From Arenibacter sp040216555 (lineage in GTDB: Bacteria; Bacteroidota; Bacteroidia; Flavobacteriales; Flavobacteriaceae): a stretch of DNA of 64,000 nucleotides. This document shows positions 54,069 to 63,618 of the stretch, in pieces. The notes under the pieces were generated by a model. It worked only from the letters and a program-made list of their open reading frames with translations, ran no database searches and had not been told where the DNA came from. The stretch's first letter is position 1; each line of letters opens with the position of its first letter. The stretch lies in assembly GCA_040216555.1 (NCBI GenBank), contig JAVJOW010000020.1, positions 62,001 through 126,000 on the forward strand. Direction: 5' to 3'. The position numbers and the translations under genes were made by a program.

Positions 54069-55070
54069 ATGGAAGAAAATACTTCGGTAGATATCAGTGC
54101 CGTGAACGAGAAAATTGCCCAGGAGAGTGCTTTTATAGACCTACTTATTTTAGAAATGAACAAAGTAATCGTAGGACAAAAACATATGGTTGAACGATTG
54201 CTGATTGGACTTTTAGGACAGGGCCATATTCTACTGGAAGGTGTCCCCGGTTTGGCCAAAACCTTAGCGATAAATACCTTGGCGAAAGCGGTACAAGGAA
54301 GCTTTAGTAGAATTCAGTTCACTCCCGATCTTCTACCGGCAGATGTTGTTGGTACTATGATCTACAATATGAAGCTAAACGATTTTTCCATAAAGAAAGG
54401 TCCCATCTTCGCCAATTTTGTTCTGGCAGATGAAATTAACCGTGCCCCTGCGAAAGTGCAATCCGCCCTTTTGGAAGCCATGCAGGAAAAACAGGTTACC
54501 ATAGGTGACGAAACTTTTATACTGGACAAGCCTTTTCTGGTTATGGCTACCCAGAACCCTGTGGAACAAGAAGGAACTTATCCCTTACCGGAAGCCCAGG
54601 TAGATCGTTTTATGTTAAAGACCGTTATAGATTATCCAAAACTCAACGAGGAGCAATTAATTATTAGGCAAAACCTTAAAGGCGCCTATGAAGAGGTAAA
54701 ACCCGTGGTTAGTGTTAAGCAGATTCTTAGTGCCCAAAAGGCGGTAAGGGATGTATATATGGACGAAAAAATTGAGAAATATATTCTCGATATTGTATTT
54801 GCCACCCGTTACCCAGAAAAATATAATTTAGAAAGCCTAAAGCCTTTGATTAGTTTCGGAGCTTCGCCTAGGGGTAGTATAAATTTAGCGGTAGCTGCTA
54901 AATGCTATGCCTTTATTAAAAGACGGGGCTATGTTGTTCCTGAAGATGTAAGGGCAGTGATCCATGACGTTTTGCGCCACAGGATAGGCATAACCTACGA
55001 GGCAGAGGCAGAAAACATTACTTCGGAAGAAATAATAAACAAGATCGTAAACGAAATTGAAGTACCTTAA
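54069..55070 (+). CDS. MoxR-family AAA+ ATPase
   Basis: The 333-residue ATPase has Walker A GVPGLAKT (residues 58-65), Walker B VLADEINRAP and the MoxR segment TQNPVEQEGTYPLPEAQ. MoxR proteins act as chaperones in assembly or activation of VWA-domain complexes. It is the first gene of the bat operon and is separated from the next gene by an 88-base repetitive spacer. Confidence 0.96.
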   Translation: MEENTSVDISAVNEKIAQESAFIDLLILEMNKVIVGQKHMVERLLIGLLGQGHILLEGVPGLAKTLAINTLAKAVQGSFSRIQFTPDLLPADVVGTMIYNMKLNDFSIKKGPIFANFVLADEINRAPAKVQSALLEAMQEKQVTIGDETFILDKPFLVMATQNPVEQEGTYPLPEAQVDRFMLKTVIDYPKLNEEQLIIRQNLKGAYEEVKPVVSVKQILSAQKAVRDVYMDEKIEKYILDIVFATRYPEKYNLESLKPLISFGASPRGSINLAVAAKCYAFIKRRGYVVPEDVRAVIHDVLRHRIGITYEAEAENITSEEIINKIVNEIEVP

Positions 55071-55158
55071 TCAGTCTACAGTTATCCGTCTACAGCTTTT
55101 GGCCTTTAATCCTTAAAACTGTACCTGAATACTTTTTACTGCAAACTGCAAACTGAAA
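55071..55158. repeat. Repetitive spacer inside the bat operon
   Basis: The gap holds near-repeats: CAGTCTACAG, then CGTCTACAG, and at its end ACTGCAAACTGCAAACTG. The other gaps in this operon are 0-51 bases, so this looks like a local repeat insertion. Confidence 0.6.
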
Positions 55159-56025
55159 ATGGATACCAAGGAATTATTAAAAAAAGTTCGCAAGATCGAA
55201 ATAAAGACGAGGCGCCTATCCGACCATATTTTTGGCGGGGAATACCACTCGACTTTTAAAGGCAGGGGTATGACTTTTAGTGAGGTGCGCCAATATCAAT
55301 TCGGCGACGATGTTAGATCCATAGATTGGAACGTAACCGCACGCTATAACGAACCCTATGTTAAGGTATTTGAGGAGGAAAGAGAACTTACCATGATGCT
55401 TATGGTAGATGTAAGCGGCTCAGAACTTTTTGGCACAAGCAATCAGTTTAAAAAGGAAATTATTACAGAAATTTCTGCTACGCTGGCATTTTCAGCACTT
55501 CAGAACAATGATAAAGTTGGACTTCTTTTGTTTACCAATGAAGTGGAACTTTACATTCCACCAAAAAAAGGAAAAAGTCACGCCCTTAGAATAATACGGG
55601 AATTGCTGGAATTTTCTCCCAAGAGCAGTGAGACCGATTTGGGAGCTGCCTTAAAATTCCTGACCAATGTAATGAAGAAGAAGGCTATTGTATTTGTACT
55701 CTCGGATTTTATTACCGATGACTACCTTCAAACCTTGCGTATTACAGGTAAAAAGCACGATCTTACAGGTATTAGGGTGTTTGACGAAAGGGAAGAGACC
55801 ATCCCAAATTTAGGCATGGTACAAATGCAGGATGCCGAAACGGGCACCATTCAATTGGTGAATACCCAGTCCAAAAAAGTAAGGATGGCCTATGGTAAAC
55901 ACTATAGTGAGCGCGTTGCCTATTTTCAAGAGACTTTTACCAAATCTGGTTGTGGGGTGTTGAGTTGTAGGGTGGATGAAAGTTATGTAAAGAAATTATT
56001 GGGCTATTTTAAGAGAAGAGGTTGA
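55159..56025 (+). CDS. DUF58 protein with VWA-like fold
   Basis: The 288-residue cytoplasmic protein carries the DUF58 signature RQYQFGDDVRSIDWNVTARY (residues 44-63) and a metal-site-like DVSGS at 84-88. DUF58 proteins accompany MoxR ATPases and are thought to be their VWA-type partner. It starts 88 bases after moxR and ends 5 bases before the BatD-like gene. Confidence 0.95.
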   Translation: MDTKELLKKVRKIEIKTRRLSDHIFGGEYHSTFKGRGMTFSEVRQYQFGDDVRSIDWNVTARYNEPYVKVFEEERELTMMLMVDVSGSELFGTSNQFKKEIITEISATLAFSALQNNDKVGLLLFTNEVELYIPPKKGKSHALRIIRELLEFSPKSSETDLGAALKFLTNVMKKKAIVFVLSDFITDDYLQTLRITGKKHDLTGIRVFDEREETIPNLGMVQMQDAETGTIQLVNTQSKKVRMAYGKHYSERVAYFQETFTKSGCGVLSCRVDESYVKKLLGYFKRRG

Positions 56026-56030
56026 TTTAA

Positions 56031-57686
56031 ATGAGGAACTTAAATTTGAGCATTATAAATAGTTATTCGTATTTTCTACGATATATTACATGGTGTCTAC
56101 TATTTGCTTCGGCACAAGGTTTTTCCCAAAATAACCCCACCATTGTGTCTGGGGTGGATACTACCTATATAAAGATTGGCGAACAGATCAATTTTAAGGT
56201 CACCGTAGAAACAGATTCCACAGCCCAGGTAATCTTCCCCGAAGGGCAAACCTTTTCCCCTTTGGAAACCGTGGAGGCCCTAAAGACGGATACGGTTAAA
56301 AAATTGGATAGGATGACCCTGCAAAAAATCTATGCCCTTACCCAATTTGATTCCGGTTCCTACACCCTTCCAAGACAACAGATTATGGTAAACGGAAAAC
56401 CGTTTTTTACGGATTCCATAAAAATTGATGTTGCTACGGTACCCGTCGATACCTTGGCGCAAAAGATGTACGACATAAAACCCATAATAAATGTAGAAAA
56501 ATCGAACGGGGCCCTTTGGAGAATCCTCCTTTGGGTACTGGGTATTTTAATTTTGGTCGGGGCAGCATTATATTGGTTCGTATTCAGAAAAAAACCATTG
56601 AGCGAAGAGGAAAAAGTTGCCCTATTACCTCCTTTTGACCGTGCTATCCTTGGTTTAAAACAATTGGAAAAATCAAAATATTTAATCCAGGACGATTATA
56701 AATCCTATTATTCCGAGTTAACGGACATTGTGAGATCCTACTTGGAAGAAGACGTTCATGTTACCGCTTTGGAAAGTACTACGGACCAATTGATAGATAA
56801 ATTGGAAATGATGAAGGATGCTGGTCAATTGAAACTGGACCATGAGACCATACAACAGTTCAAAAAGGTTTTACAGACCTCCGATTTGGTGAAATTTGCA
56901 AAATCCAAGCCGGAGTCGTCAGCAGCCGAAGAGGATAGAAAATCTGTAGAGCAGATTGTGATCAAGACCAAAGAAGCCATTCCAGAGCCTACTGAAGAGG
57001 AGTTATTGCAACGGGAAGAGTATTTGGAGGAGCTGGAACGCAAGAAACAGAAGAAAAAAATAGTAATTGTTGCTGTCACTGCGGTACTTGTACTATTAAT
57101 TTCCACCGTAGCAGCAATAGGTTACTACGGATTTGGACAAGTAAAGGATACCGTTTTGGGCCACCCGACCAAAGAATTATTGGATGGGGAATGGGTGCAA
57201 AGCGATTACGGTTTCCCTCCGATAAGTCTACAGACCCCAAAAGTTTTGTTGCGACAAGCGGTAAAACTCCCGCCAGAAGCCCAAGCCTCCATCAAAGAAA
57301 TGCAGGCATTTGCCTATACGAGCTCTATTGGACTTTTCACCATTGGCGCCACATCTATTACGTTGGCACAACCGGAAGAACCGGATTTTGAAAAGGCCTC
57401 CGAACAGATTTTGAAAAATTTTGAAAATCAAGGTGCCAGGAACATCACGACCAAGCAAGAAGCTTTTTCTACCCTTACAGGGGTTAAAGGTGTTAAACTT
57501 TACGGAAGTGCAAAATTTGTAGTGCCCGAATCCAAAGAATTGATCTCTGGTAACTATGTGGTCCTATTTTTTGGCGGTAAAGGTTTTCAGCAAAATGTAA
57601 TCATGACATGGTTGGCAGATGACCACTATGCAGACCAGATAGTAGACCGAATATTGAATTCAGTAGAAGTAAAAACGAGCTTATAA
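56031..57686 (+). CDS. BatD-like protein with two membrane helices
   Basis: The 551-residue protein has a signal/hydrophobic start and a periplasmic BatD-type N-terminal domain (IKIGEQINFKVTVETDST), a first membrane helix (ILLWVLGILILVGAALYWFVF, about residues 165-185), a 150-residue charged cytoplasmic part, a second helix (IVIVAVTAVLVLLISTVAAI) and a C-terminal domain of about 170 residues that would lie outside. It sits between the DUF58 gene and batA, the common place of a DUF4381-type partner, but is bigger than that family. The fusion-like layout deserves attention. Its stop abuts the batA start. Confidence 0.8.
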   Translation: MRNLNLSIINSYSYFLRYITWCLLFASAQGFSQNNPTIVSGVDTTYIKIGEQINFKVTVETDSTAQVIFPEGQTFSPLETVEALKTDTVKKLDRMTLQKIYALTQFDSGSYTLPRQQIMVNGKPFFTDSIKIDVATVPVDTLAQKMYDIKPIINVEKSNGALWRILLWVLGILILVGAALYWFVFRKKPLSEEEKVALLPPFDRAILGLKQLEKSKYLIQDDYKSYYSELTDIVRSYLEEDVHVTALESTTDQLIDKLEMMKDAGQLKLDHETIQQFKKVLQTSDLVKFAKSKPESSAAEEDRKSVEQIVIKTKEAIPEPTEEELLQREEYLEELERKKQKKKIVIVAVTAVLVLLISTVAAIGYYGFGQVKDTVLGHPTKELLDGEWVQSDYGFPPISLQTPKVLLRQAVKLPPEAQASIKEMQAFAYTSSIGLFTIGATSITLAQPEEPDFEKASEQILKNFENQGARNITTKQEAFSTLTGVKGVKLYGSAKFVVPESKELISGNYVVLFFGGKGFQQNVIMTWLADDHYADQIVDRILNSVEVKTSL

Positions 57687-58685
57687 ATGTTTGAGAATAT
57701 TTCCTTTGCGAACCCACAATTTTTCTGGTTGTTACTACTACTTCCAGTGGCAATGCTTTGGTATTTCTTTAAAAGAAGGGAACAAACCGCTTCTTTAAAA
57801 ATATCGAGCATCAAGGGCTTCCCCAAAGGTAGTATATTGCCCAAATTAAAACCGGCGCTGTTTGTTATGCGCTTATTGGCATTGGCCGCTATCATAGTTG
57901 CAATGGCGAGACCACAGACCGAGGATATCTCCACAAGGACCAAAACCACAAAAGGAATCGATATTGTTATGGCTATCGATGTTTCCTCCAGTATGTTGGC
58001 AAAAGATCTAAAGCCGTATAGATTGGCAGCACTTAAAAAAGTAGCGGCCGATTTTATTAACGAAAGACCAAACGATAGGATAGGCTTAGTGGCCTATGCC
58101 GGGGAAAGCTATACCAAAACACCTATTACAAGTGATAAAAATATAGTTTTAAGGGCCTTGGACGAAATAACCTATGGACAATTAAATGATGGTACCGCTA
58201 TTGGGATGGGGCTTGCAACCTCTGTCAACAGACTTAAGGAAAGTAAGGCTCTGAGCAAAGTAATTATACTTCTTACAGACGGAGTAAACAATTCGGGATT
58301 TATAGAGCCTCAAACTGCCGCAGATCTGGCGGTAGAGTTCGGTATTAAAACCTACACCATAGGTATTGGCACCAACGGAAACGCCATGACCCCCATAGCC
58401 TATAATGCCGACGGATCCTTCAGATATGGGATGCGGGAGGTAGAAATAGACGAAAGCCTATTGAAATCGATAGCGGAAACCACTGGCGGGCAGTATTTTA
58501 GAGCCACCGACAATAAAAAACTGGAGGCCATTTACGAGGAGATAAATAAGTTGGAAAAAACAGAGGTAGAGGAGTTTAAATACTACAAATACGAAGAAAG
58601 ATTTAGACCTTGGGTCTATTTGGCAGGGGTTTTGCTCTTGTTGGAATGGCTGGCAAGGAACACTTTGTTCAGGAGTTTTATTTAA
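57687..58685 (+). CDS. batA: BatA, VWA-domain membrane protein
   Basis: The 332-residue protein has two N-terminal membrane helices, a VWA domain with the metal site DVSSS at residues 98-102 (IDIVMAIDVSSSMLAKD), and a C-terminal helix. Bat proteins were named for Bacteroides aerotolerance and support envelope integrity under stress. Its start codon follows the stop of the preceding gene directly; batB follows 51 bases on. Confidence 0.96.
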   Translation: MFENISFANPQFFWLLLLLPVAMLWYFFKRREQTASLKISSIKGFPKGSILPKLKPALFVMRLLALAAIIVAMARPQTEDISTRTKTTKGIDIVMAIDVSSSMLAKDLKPYRLAALKKVAADFINERPNDRIGLVAYAGESYTKTPITSDKNIVLRALDEITYGQLNDGTAIGMGLATSVNRLKESKALSKVIILLTDGVNNSGFIEPQTAADLAVEFGIKTYTIGIGTNGNAMTPIAYNADGSFRYGMREVEIDESLLKSIAETTGGQYFRATDNKKLEAIYEEINKLEKTEVEEFKYYKYEERFRPWVYLAGVLLLLEWLARNTLFRSFI

Positions 58686-58736
58686 TATCAAAGAACTAGT
58701 TTTAGAGGGAATTGATTTAAAAAGGAAGAATACAAA

Positions 58737-59783
58737 ATGATTCAGTTAGACGAAAAATCATATTTATACCTATTATCCATCATTCCGGTGATGGTGGTTC
58801 TATTTGTGTTCCTTCAAATCTGGAAAAAAAGAACACAAAAAAAGTTTGCAGACCTAAGTCTTTTAAAGCGATTGACTCCTGACAGGTCCAACTTCAAATC
58901 CACCTTAAAATTAATTTTTATTCTATTGGGGATAGCCTCTTTGACCATGGCATTGGTCAACCCAAAGATAGGCACCAAATTGGAAACGGTTAAAAGGGAA
59001 GGGGTCGATATTGTATTTGCGGTAGATGTTTCCAAAAGTATGTTGGCCGAGGATATAGCCCCTAACAGGCTGGAAAAGGCCAAACGTTTGGTTTCCGAAA
59101 TTATCAATCAACTGGCGAGTGATAGAATTGGAATTATTGCATATGCCGGGCAGGCATTTCCACAACTACCTATAACGACCGATTACGGGGCCGCCAAAAT
59201 GTTCTTGCAAAACATGAACACCGATATGCTTTCCTCCCAAGGAACGGCTATTGACCAGGCCATTGAATTGGCATCGACTTATTATGACGATGAGGAACAA
59301 ACCAACCGTGTGCTTTTCATTATCTCGGACGGGGAAGACCATTCTGAAGGAAATGTATCCAATGCCGTTGAGGATGCCACCAATGAAGGCATAAGGGTAT
59401 TCACCATTGGGGTAGGAAAAACAAAAGGAGCACCCATACCCCTTAAAAGAAACGGTATTGTTGAAAGCCTAAAAAAAGACAACCAAGGCGAAGTGGTCAT
59501 TACAAAATTAAATGAAGACGTGCTTCAAGAAATTGCCGATGAGGGCAATGGGGAATACATAAACGGCGAAAACACGGAAGAGGCAGTTGCCTTTATTAAG
59601 GAGCAATTGAACCAAATGGACAAGAAAGAGTTTGAGGCCAAACAATTTGCCGAATTCAAAGATCAGTTCCAGTGGTTTTTGGCCGCGGGCCTATTATTCT
59701 TATTTTTAGACATTTTTGTACTGGATAGAAAAACGAAGTGGCTTAAAAAATTAAATCTGTTTAACGAGCGAGAAACGCAGTAG
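58737..59783 (+). CDS. batB: BatB, VWA-domain membrane protein
   Basis: The 348-residue protein is a paralogue of BatA with the same order of two helices, VWA domain (DVSKS at 97-101) and C-terminal helix. The pair probably form a heteromeric complex with the other Bat proteins. batC starts 4 bases after its stop. Confidence 0.96.
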   Translation: MIQLDEKSYLYLLSIIPVMVVLFVFLQIWKKRTQKKFADLSLLKRLTPDRSNFKSTLKLIFILLGIASLTMALVNPKIGTKLETVKREGVDIVFAVDVSKSMLAEDIAPNRLEKAKRLVSEIINQLASDRIGIIAYAGQAFPQLPITTDYGAAKMFLQNMNTDMLSSQGTAIDQAIELASTYYDDEEQTNRVLFIISDGEDHSEGNVSNAVEDATNEGIRVFTIGVGKTKGAPIPLKRNGIVESLKKDNQGEVVITKLNEDVLQEIADEGNGEYINGENTEEAVAFIKEQLNQMDKKEFEAKQFAEFKDQFQWFLAAGLLFLFLDIFVLDRKTKWLKKLNLFNERETQ

Positions 59784-59787
59784 GATT

Positions 59788-60642
59788 ATGAAAAAGATAG
59801 CCTTTATCATTATTTTGGTCGGAGGCCTTGTCCAAGCTCAGGAAGTGGATAAGGACAAGGAAAAATCACTTAAAATTGCCAACAATTATACTTGGGAGGG
59901 TAATAAAGACCTGTCCGAAAGCAATTTTGTAAATGCCGAAGCCAATTATAGGCGGGCCATCTCCAAGAGTGCGGAAAACAGTATAGCTCCCTATAATTTG
60001 GGGAACGCCTACTACGAAAATGAAACCTATAGCGAAGCCTTCGGCAGATTTAAGCAGGCGGGAGAAAATGCCACCAGCAAAAAGGACAAGCACATGGCAT
60101 ACCATAACATGGGCAATGTCTTTATGAAAAACAAAGAATACCAAAAAGCGGTAGATGCCTTTAAAGAAGCTTTAAGGAACGACCCTACGGATGAAGAGAC
60201 CCGTTACAATTTGGCATTAGCCAAGGAAATGCTAAAAAAGCAACAGGAAGAAGAACAAAAAAACGATCAGAATAAGGACGAACAAAACCAGGAAGACCAA
60301 AAAGATCAAAAGGACCAGAACCAGGATAAAAAGGAAGGAGACCAGAACGAGGACAATAAAGGCGACCAAAAAGAGGAAAACCAGGGCGACAAAAAGGAAG
60401 AGGGGGATAAAGGGGAGCAAGAGAAAGAAGACAATAAAGAAGGTGAAGGAGATGATGAAGAGAAAAACAACGAGCCCTATAAGGCAGAAGAGCAGAAGCA
60501 ACAACCAAGACCTAACCAATTATCTCCTCAGCAAGTGAAAAACTTATTGGAGGCCATGCAGAACGAGGAGAAAAAAGTACAGGAAAAAATTGATGCACAA
60601 AAAGTAAAAGGTGCAAAAATCCAAAATGAAAAAGACTGGTAA
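59788..60642 (+). CDS. batC: BatC, TPR protein with charged low-complexity tail
   Basis: The 284-residue protein has a signal peptide (ending GGLVQAQ), about three TPR units (residues 30-145), then an 85-residue stretch made almost only of Gln, Asp, Asn, Glu and Lys, followed by a conserved end (LSPQQVKNLLEAMQNEEKKVQ). TPRs usually hold protein partners. The charged stretch may be disordered and variable in length between strains. batD follows 5 bases later. Confidence 0.94.
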   Translation: MKKIAFIIILVGGLVQAQEVDKDKEKSLKIANNYTWEGNKDLSESNFVNAEANYRRAISKSAENSIAPYNLGNAYYENETYSEAFGRFKQAGENATSKKDKHMAYHNMGNVFMKNKEYQKAVDAFKEALRNDPTDEETRYNLALAKEMLKKQQEEEQKNDQNKDEQNQEDQKDQKDQNQDKKEGDQNEDNKGDQKEENQGDKKEEGDKGEQEKEDNKEGEGDDEEKNNEPYKAEEQKQQPRPNQLSPQQVKNLLEAMQNEEKKVQEKIDAQKVKGAKIQNEKDW

Positions 60643-60647
60643 GACAC

Positions 60648-62426
60648 GTGAATATTAAAAGATACATATCGTTACTTTCATTGTTGTTCCTAGGTATACT
60701 CTCGTATGCCCAGAATGATGAAACCGTTACCTTCGAAATGAATCTCAGCAAGGATGTGTTGGGCATTAACGAACGTCTAAGGGTAGACTTTACCATGAAC
60801 AGGGATGGAGATAATTTTGTGCCGCCGGATTTTGAAGGTTTCAGGGTGCTTATGGGACCTTCCCAATCCATTAGCTCCTCATGGGTGAACGGGGTTAGGA
60901 GCTTTTCCAAAACCTACACCTATACGCTTGCGCCTACGGCAAGGGGCAAATTTACCATTAAACAGGCCACGATTGTCATAAAGGGTGAAACCTATAAATC
61001 ACTTCCCAAAGAAGTGGAAGTTACCGCTGCGGTCGAAAGACCGGACGGGGAAAAAACGGTAGATGATGTTGCGGATGAAAGCTTGCATCTGGTAGCTGAA
61101 ATATCCAAAACCAGCCCATATTTAAATGAAGCTGTTACAGTAGTTTATAAACTTTACGCAAGTCCTTCTATAGACGTCACCAATTTTAGGGCACTGGACA
61201 ATCCTAAATATAACAATTTCTGGAGCCAGGATATTCCAGTCACCAAATACGATGTACAGAATACTACCTTTGATGGCAAGTCTTATAGATCCGTAATTTT
61301 AAAAAGGGTAGTTTTATATCCACAGAGAACGGGAGAATTGGAAATTGAGCCACTTTCACTGGATGTAAGTCTCCAGGTTCCTACCAACAAACGGGATTTC
61401 TTTGGGGGAAGAATATTTGCCCAAACCAACAAGACCGTATCCGCTGGCAATAGGAAAATTAATGTAAAACCTTTGCCTACAGAAGGTAAACCGGCAGATT
61501 TTAGTGGTGCTGTAGGAGAATTCCAGTTTTCGGTGACCACCAGTAAGAACCAACTAAATGCATCAGAATCCCTGCAGGCCAAAGTAGCCATAAATGGTAA
61601 GGGAAATTTAAAACTCTTCGAAATTCCAAGTTTAAATATCCCGAGTTCCTTGGAAGTATATGATCCAGAGTTCAACGAAAGTGTTCGTACTACCCTGTCC
61701 GGCATGGAAGGAAATGTAAGCAATAGTTACACGGTAGTGCCCACGTTCAAGGGTAAGTATCCCATTCCCAGCATAGCCTTTAGCTTTTTTAACCCTAAGA
61801 CTGAAAAATATCAAACCTTGAGTTCAGGGGAAATTATGATCAATGTGCTGGAAGGCCCCACAAGCGGAGCGGCAGATAACACTGGTTCTATTTCCAATAA
61901 TAAACAAAGAGTGGTGGCTACGGGAGATCAATTTGTATTCAATAAAATAAAACCAAATCTAACTACCATCAATAATCAATACTTTTTTGGTTCTACAAGC
62001 TTTTTTCTATGGTGGCTACTACCGGTTCTATTAATTCCTCTGGCTATCCTATTTGGTAAAAAAAGAGAGGCCATTGCCAGTGACGTGGAAGGAAACAAAA
62101 TTAAACGTGCCAATAAATTGGCGAAGAAATACCTATCTGCAGCCAAAAAAGCCTTAGGGTCCAAGGAGTCATTTTATGTGGCCTTGGAAAAGGCATTGCA
62201 CAATTATTTGAAGGCCAAACTTAAAATTGAGACATCAGAATTCAGTAAGGATAAAATAGCCTCTTTACTAAGTGAAAAAAATGTAGACGAAGCCACACGG
62301 GAGGGCTTTATGGGCTTACTGAAAAATTGTGAAATGGCCAGATATAGTCCTTTCTCTGACGTTCAGATGCAACAGGATTACAATAAAGCGAGTGAGGTTA
62401 TTTCACAACTGGATAAACAAATTTAA
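60648..62426 (+). CDS. batD: BatD, oxygen-tolerance protein
   Basis: The 592-residue protein starts with GTG; a good signal peptide (ISLLSLLFLGILSYAQ) follows. The periplasmic part shows the BatD segment GPSQSISSSWVNGVRSFSKT; one membrane helix (FFLWWLLPVLLIPLAILFG) near residue 455 leads to a cytoplasmic end. It lies 5 bases after batC, and batE follows 3 bases later. Confidence 0.95.
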   Translation: MNIKRYISLLSLLFLGILSYAQNDETVTFEMNLSKDVLGINERLRVDFTMNRDGDNFVPPDFEGFRVLMGPSQSISSSWVNGVRSFSKTYTYTLAPTARGKFTIKQATIVIKGETYKSLPKEVEVTAAVERPDGEKTVDDVADESLHLVAEISKTSPYLNEAVTVVYKLYASPSIDVTNFRALDNPKYNNFWSQDIPVTKYDVQNTTFDGKSYRSVILKRVVLYPQRTGELEIEPLSLDVSLQVPTNKRDFFGGRIFAQTNKTVSAGNRKINVKPLPTEGKPADFSGAVGEFQFSVTTSKNQLNASESLQAKVAINGKGNLKLFEIPSLNIPSSLEVYDPEFNESVRTTLSGMEGNVSNSYTVVPTFKGKYPIPSIAFSFFNPKTEKYQTLSSGEIMINVLEGPTSGAADNTGSISNNKQRVVATGDQFVFNKIKPNLTTINNQYFFGSTSFFLWWLLPVLLIPLAILFGKKREAIASDVEGNKIKRANKLAKKYLSAAKKALGSKESFYVALEKALHNYLKAKLKIETSEFSKDKIASLLSEKNVDEATREGFMGLLKNCEMARYSPFSDVQMQQDYNKASEVISQLDKQI

Positions 62427-62429
62427 ACA

Positions 62430-63188
62430 ATGGTACGTGTATTAACTATTTTAGCCTTTTTGGTAAGTACCTTGGGATTCTCCCAAAATGAACAATTATT
62501 TGATGAAGCAACGGCTTTTTACAACCAAGGAGAGTATTCAAAAGCTGCGGACAATTATTTAAAGATATTGGAGAATGGTGAGCATTCGGCCGAACTCTAT
62601 TTCAATCTGGGCAACACCTATTATAAGCTTAACAAAATTGCCCCTAGTATCTATTACTACGAGAAGGCATTATTATTAAAACCAAATGATCAGGACATTA
62701 GGAACAATCTGGCGTATGCTCAAAATATGACTTTGGATGCCATTGAACCCCTGCCCCAGACCGCTATTTCCAAATTGTATAACAGACTGACTACCTACCT
62801 TTCATTTGACCAATGGGCCTATGTTGCAATTGGTTTTATGATGCTATTTGTCTGCTGTTATATCGCCTTTTATTATTTTAAATTTTCTACCCAAAAACGA
62901 ATAGCCTTTATAAGCAGCCTTATTTTTCTGCTCTTAACAGTATTGGCGGTTGTTTTGGCCTATATACAATTTTCCAAATTTGAATCGGAACAACCTGCCA
63001 TAGTTTTTACGGAAGAAGTTGGTATTAAATCCGAGCCCAACAACAGGAGTCAGGCTATTTTTACTTTGCATGCCGGTACCAAGGTCAATGTACTTGAACA
63101 ATTGAATGACTGGAAAAAAATTGAAATTGCCGATGGCACCACGGGTTGGATTCCATCGGAGGATATAAAAGTCCTTAAGGATTTTTAA
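62430..63188 (+). CDS. batE: BatE, TPR and SH3-like protein
   Basis: The 252-residue protein has a signal peptide, two or three TPRs (residues 25-90), two membrane helices (WAYVAIGFMMLFVCCYIAFYYF, IAFISSLIFLLLTVLAVVLA) and an SH3b-type C-terminal domain (AIFTLHAGTKVNVLEQLNDWKKIEIADGTTGWIPSEDIK). It closes the bat operon. Confidence 0.94.
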   Translation: MVRVLTILAFLVSTLGFSQNEQLFDEATAFYNQGEYSKAADNYLKILENGEHSAELYFNLGNTYYKLNKIAPSIYYYEKALLLKPNDQDIRNNLAYAQNMTLDAIEPLPQTAISKLYNRLTTYLSFDQWAYVAIGFMMLFVCCYIAFYYFKFSTQKRIAFISSLIFLLLTVLAVVLAYIQFSKFESEQPAIVFTEEVGIKSEPNNRSQAIFTLHAGTKVNVLEQLNDWKKIEIADGTTGWIPSEDIKVLKDF

Positions 63189-63221
63189 TATTTCTTTAAC
63201 GTCTAATAAATCCGATGGTGT

Positions 63222-63229
63222 TATATTTG
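63222..63229 (+). promoter_or_regulatory. Candidate -7 box before the small secreted gene
   Basis: TATATTTG fits TAnnTTTG and lies 17 bases before the ATG at 63247. No TTG is seen at the proper distance. Confidence 0.4.
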
Positions 63230-63246
63230 CTCTAATTTGTGATTCT

Positions 63247-63543
63247 ATGAAAGTCTTCGCTCGTATACTTTTGCTTTCTCTATGGCTATTTGCCATAGTG
63301 GCTCCGAGCGCGATTACTTTAATGGACATCGACAATCCCGTTATTGTAACCAACCTTAACGAGGAAGAACAGCAAGAAACCGGTAAGAAATCTCCCTTGC
63401 AGGAAAAGTTCGTAAACGATAGTTCATCAAATTTCTCTTTAATAGCCCTGTCCCAAAAATCTATAATGGGTGTATACCACCCAATGGGCCATGTCAACAT
63501 CACCCAAAAAATTCTTCTACCACCACCTGAACATATAAGTTAA
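63247..63543 (+). CDS. Small secreted protein of unknown function
   Basis: The 98-residue protein has an N-terminal hydrophobic stretch (ILLLSLWLFAIVAPSAITL) that could be a signal peptide or anchor, an acidic middle (NLNEEEQQETG) and no recognised domain. It lies between batE and a SulP gene (75 bases upstream of the latter). Similar short proteins may accompany SulP genes in related genomes, but I cannot check this. Function unknown. Confidence 0.7.
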   Translation: MKVFARILLLSLWLFAIVAPSAITLMDIDNPVIVTNLNEEEQQETGKKSPLQEKFVNDSSSNFSLIALSQKSIMGVYHPMGHVNITQKILLPPPEHIS

Positions 63544-63618
63544 TCTTAAAAGTTAACCTATTTCGATTAATTAAAAACTTGTCCTTGATTCCCATTAAGG
63601 ACTAAATTATTATTTTAT

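Noticed and set aside
60232..60519. Minus-strand frame of Leu/Phe/Val-rich sequence opposite batC
   Set aside because: It is the complement of the charged Gln/Lys/Glu repeat region, which always reads as hydrophobic.
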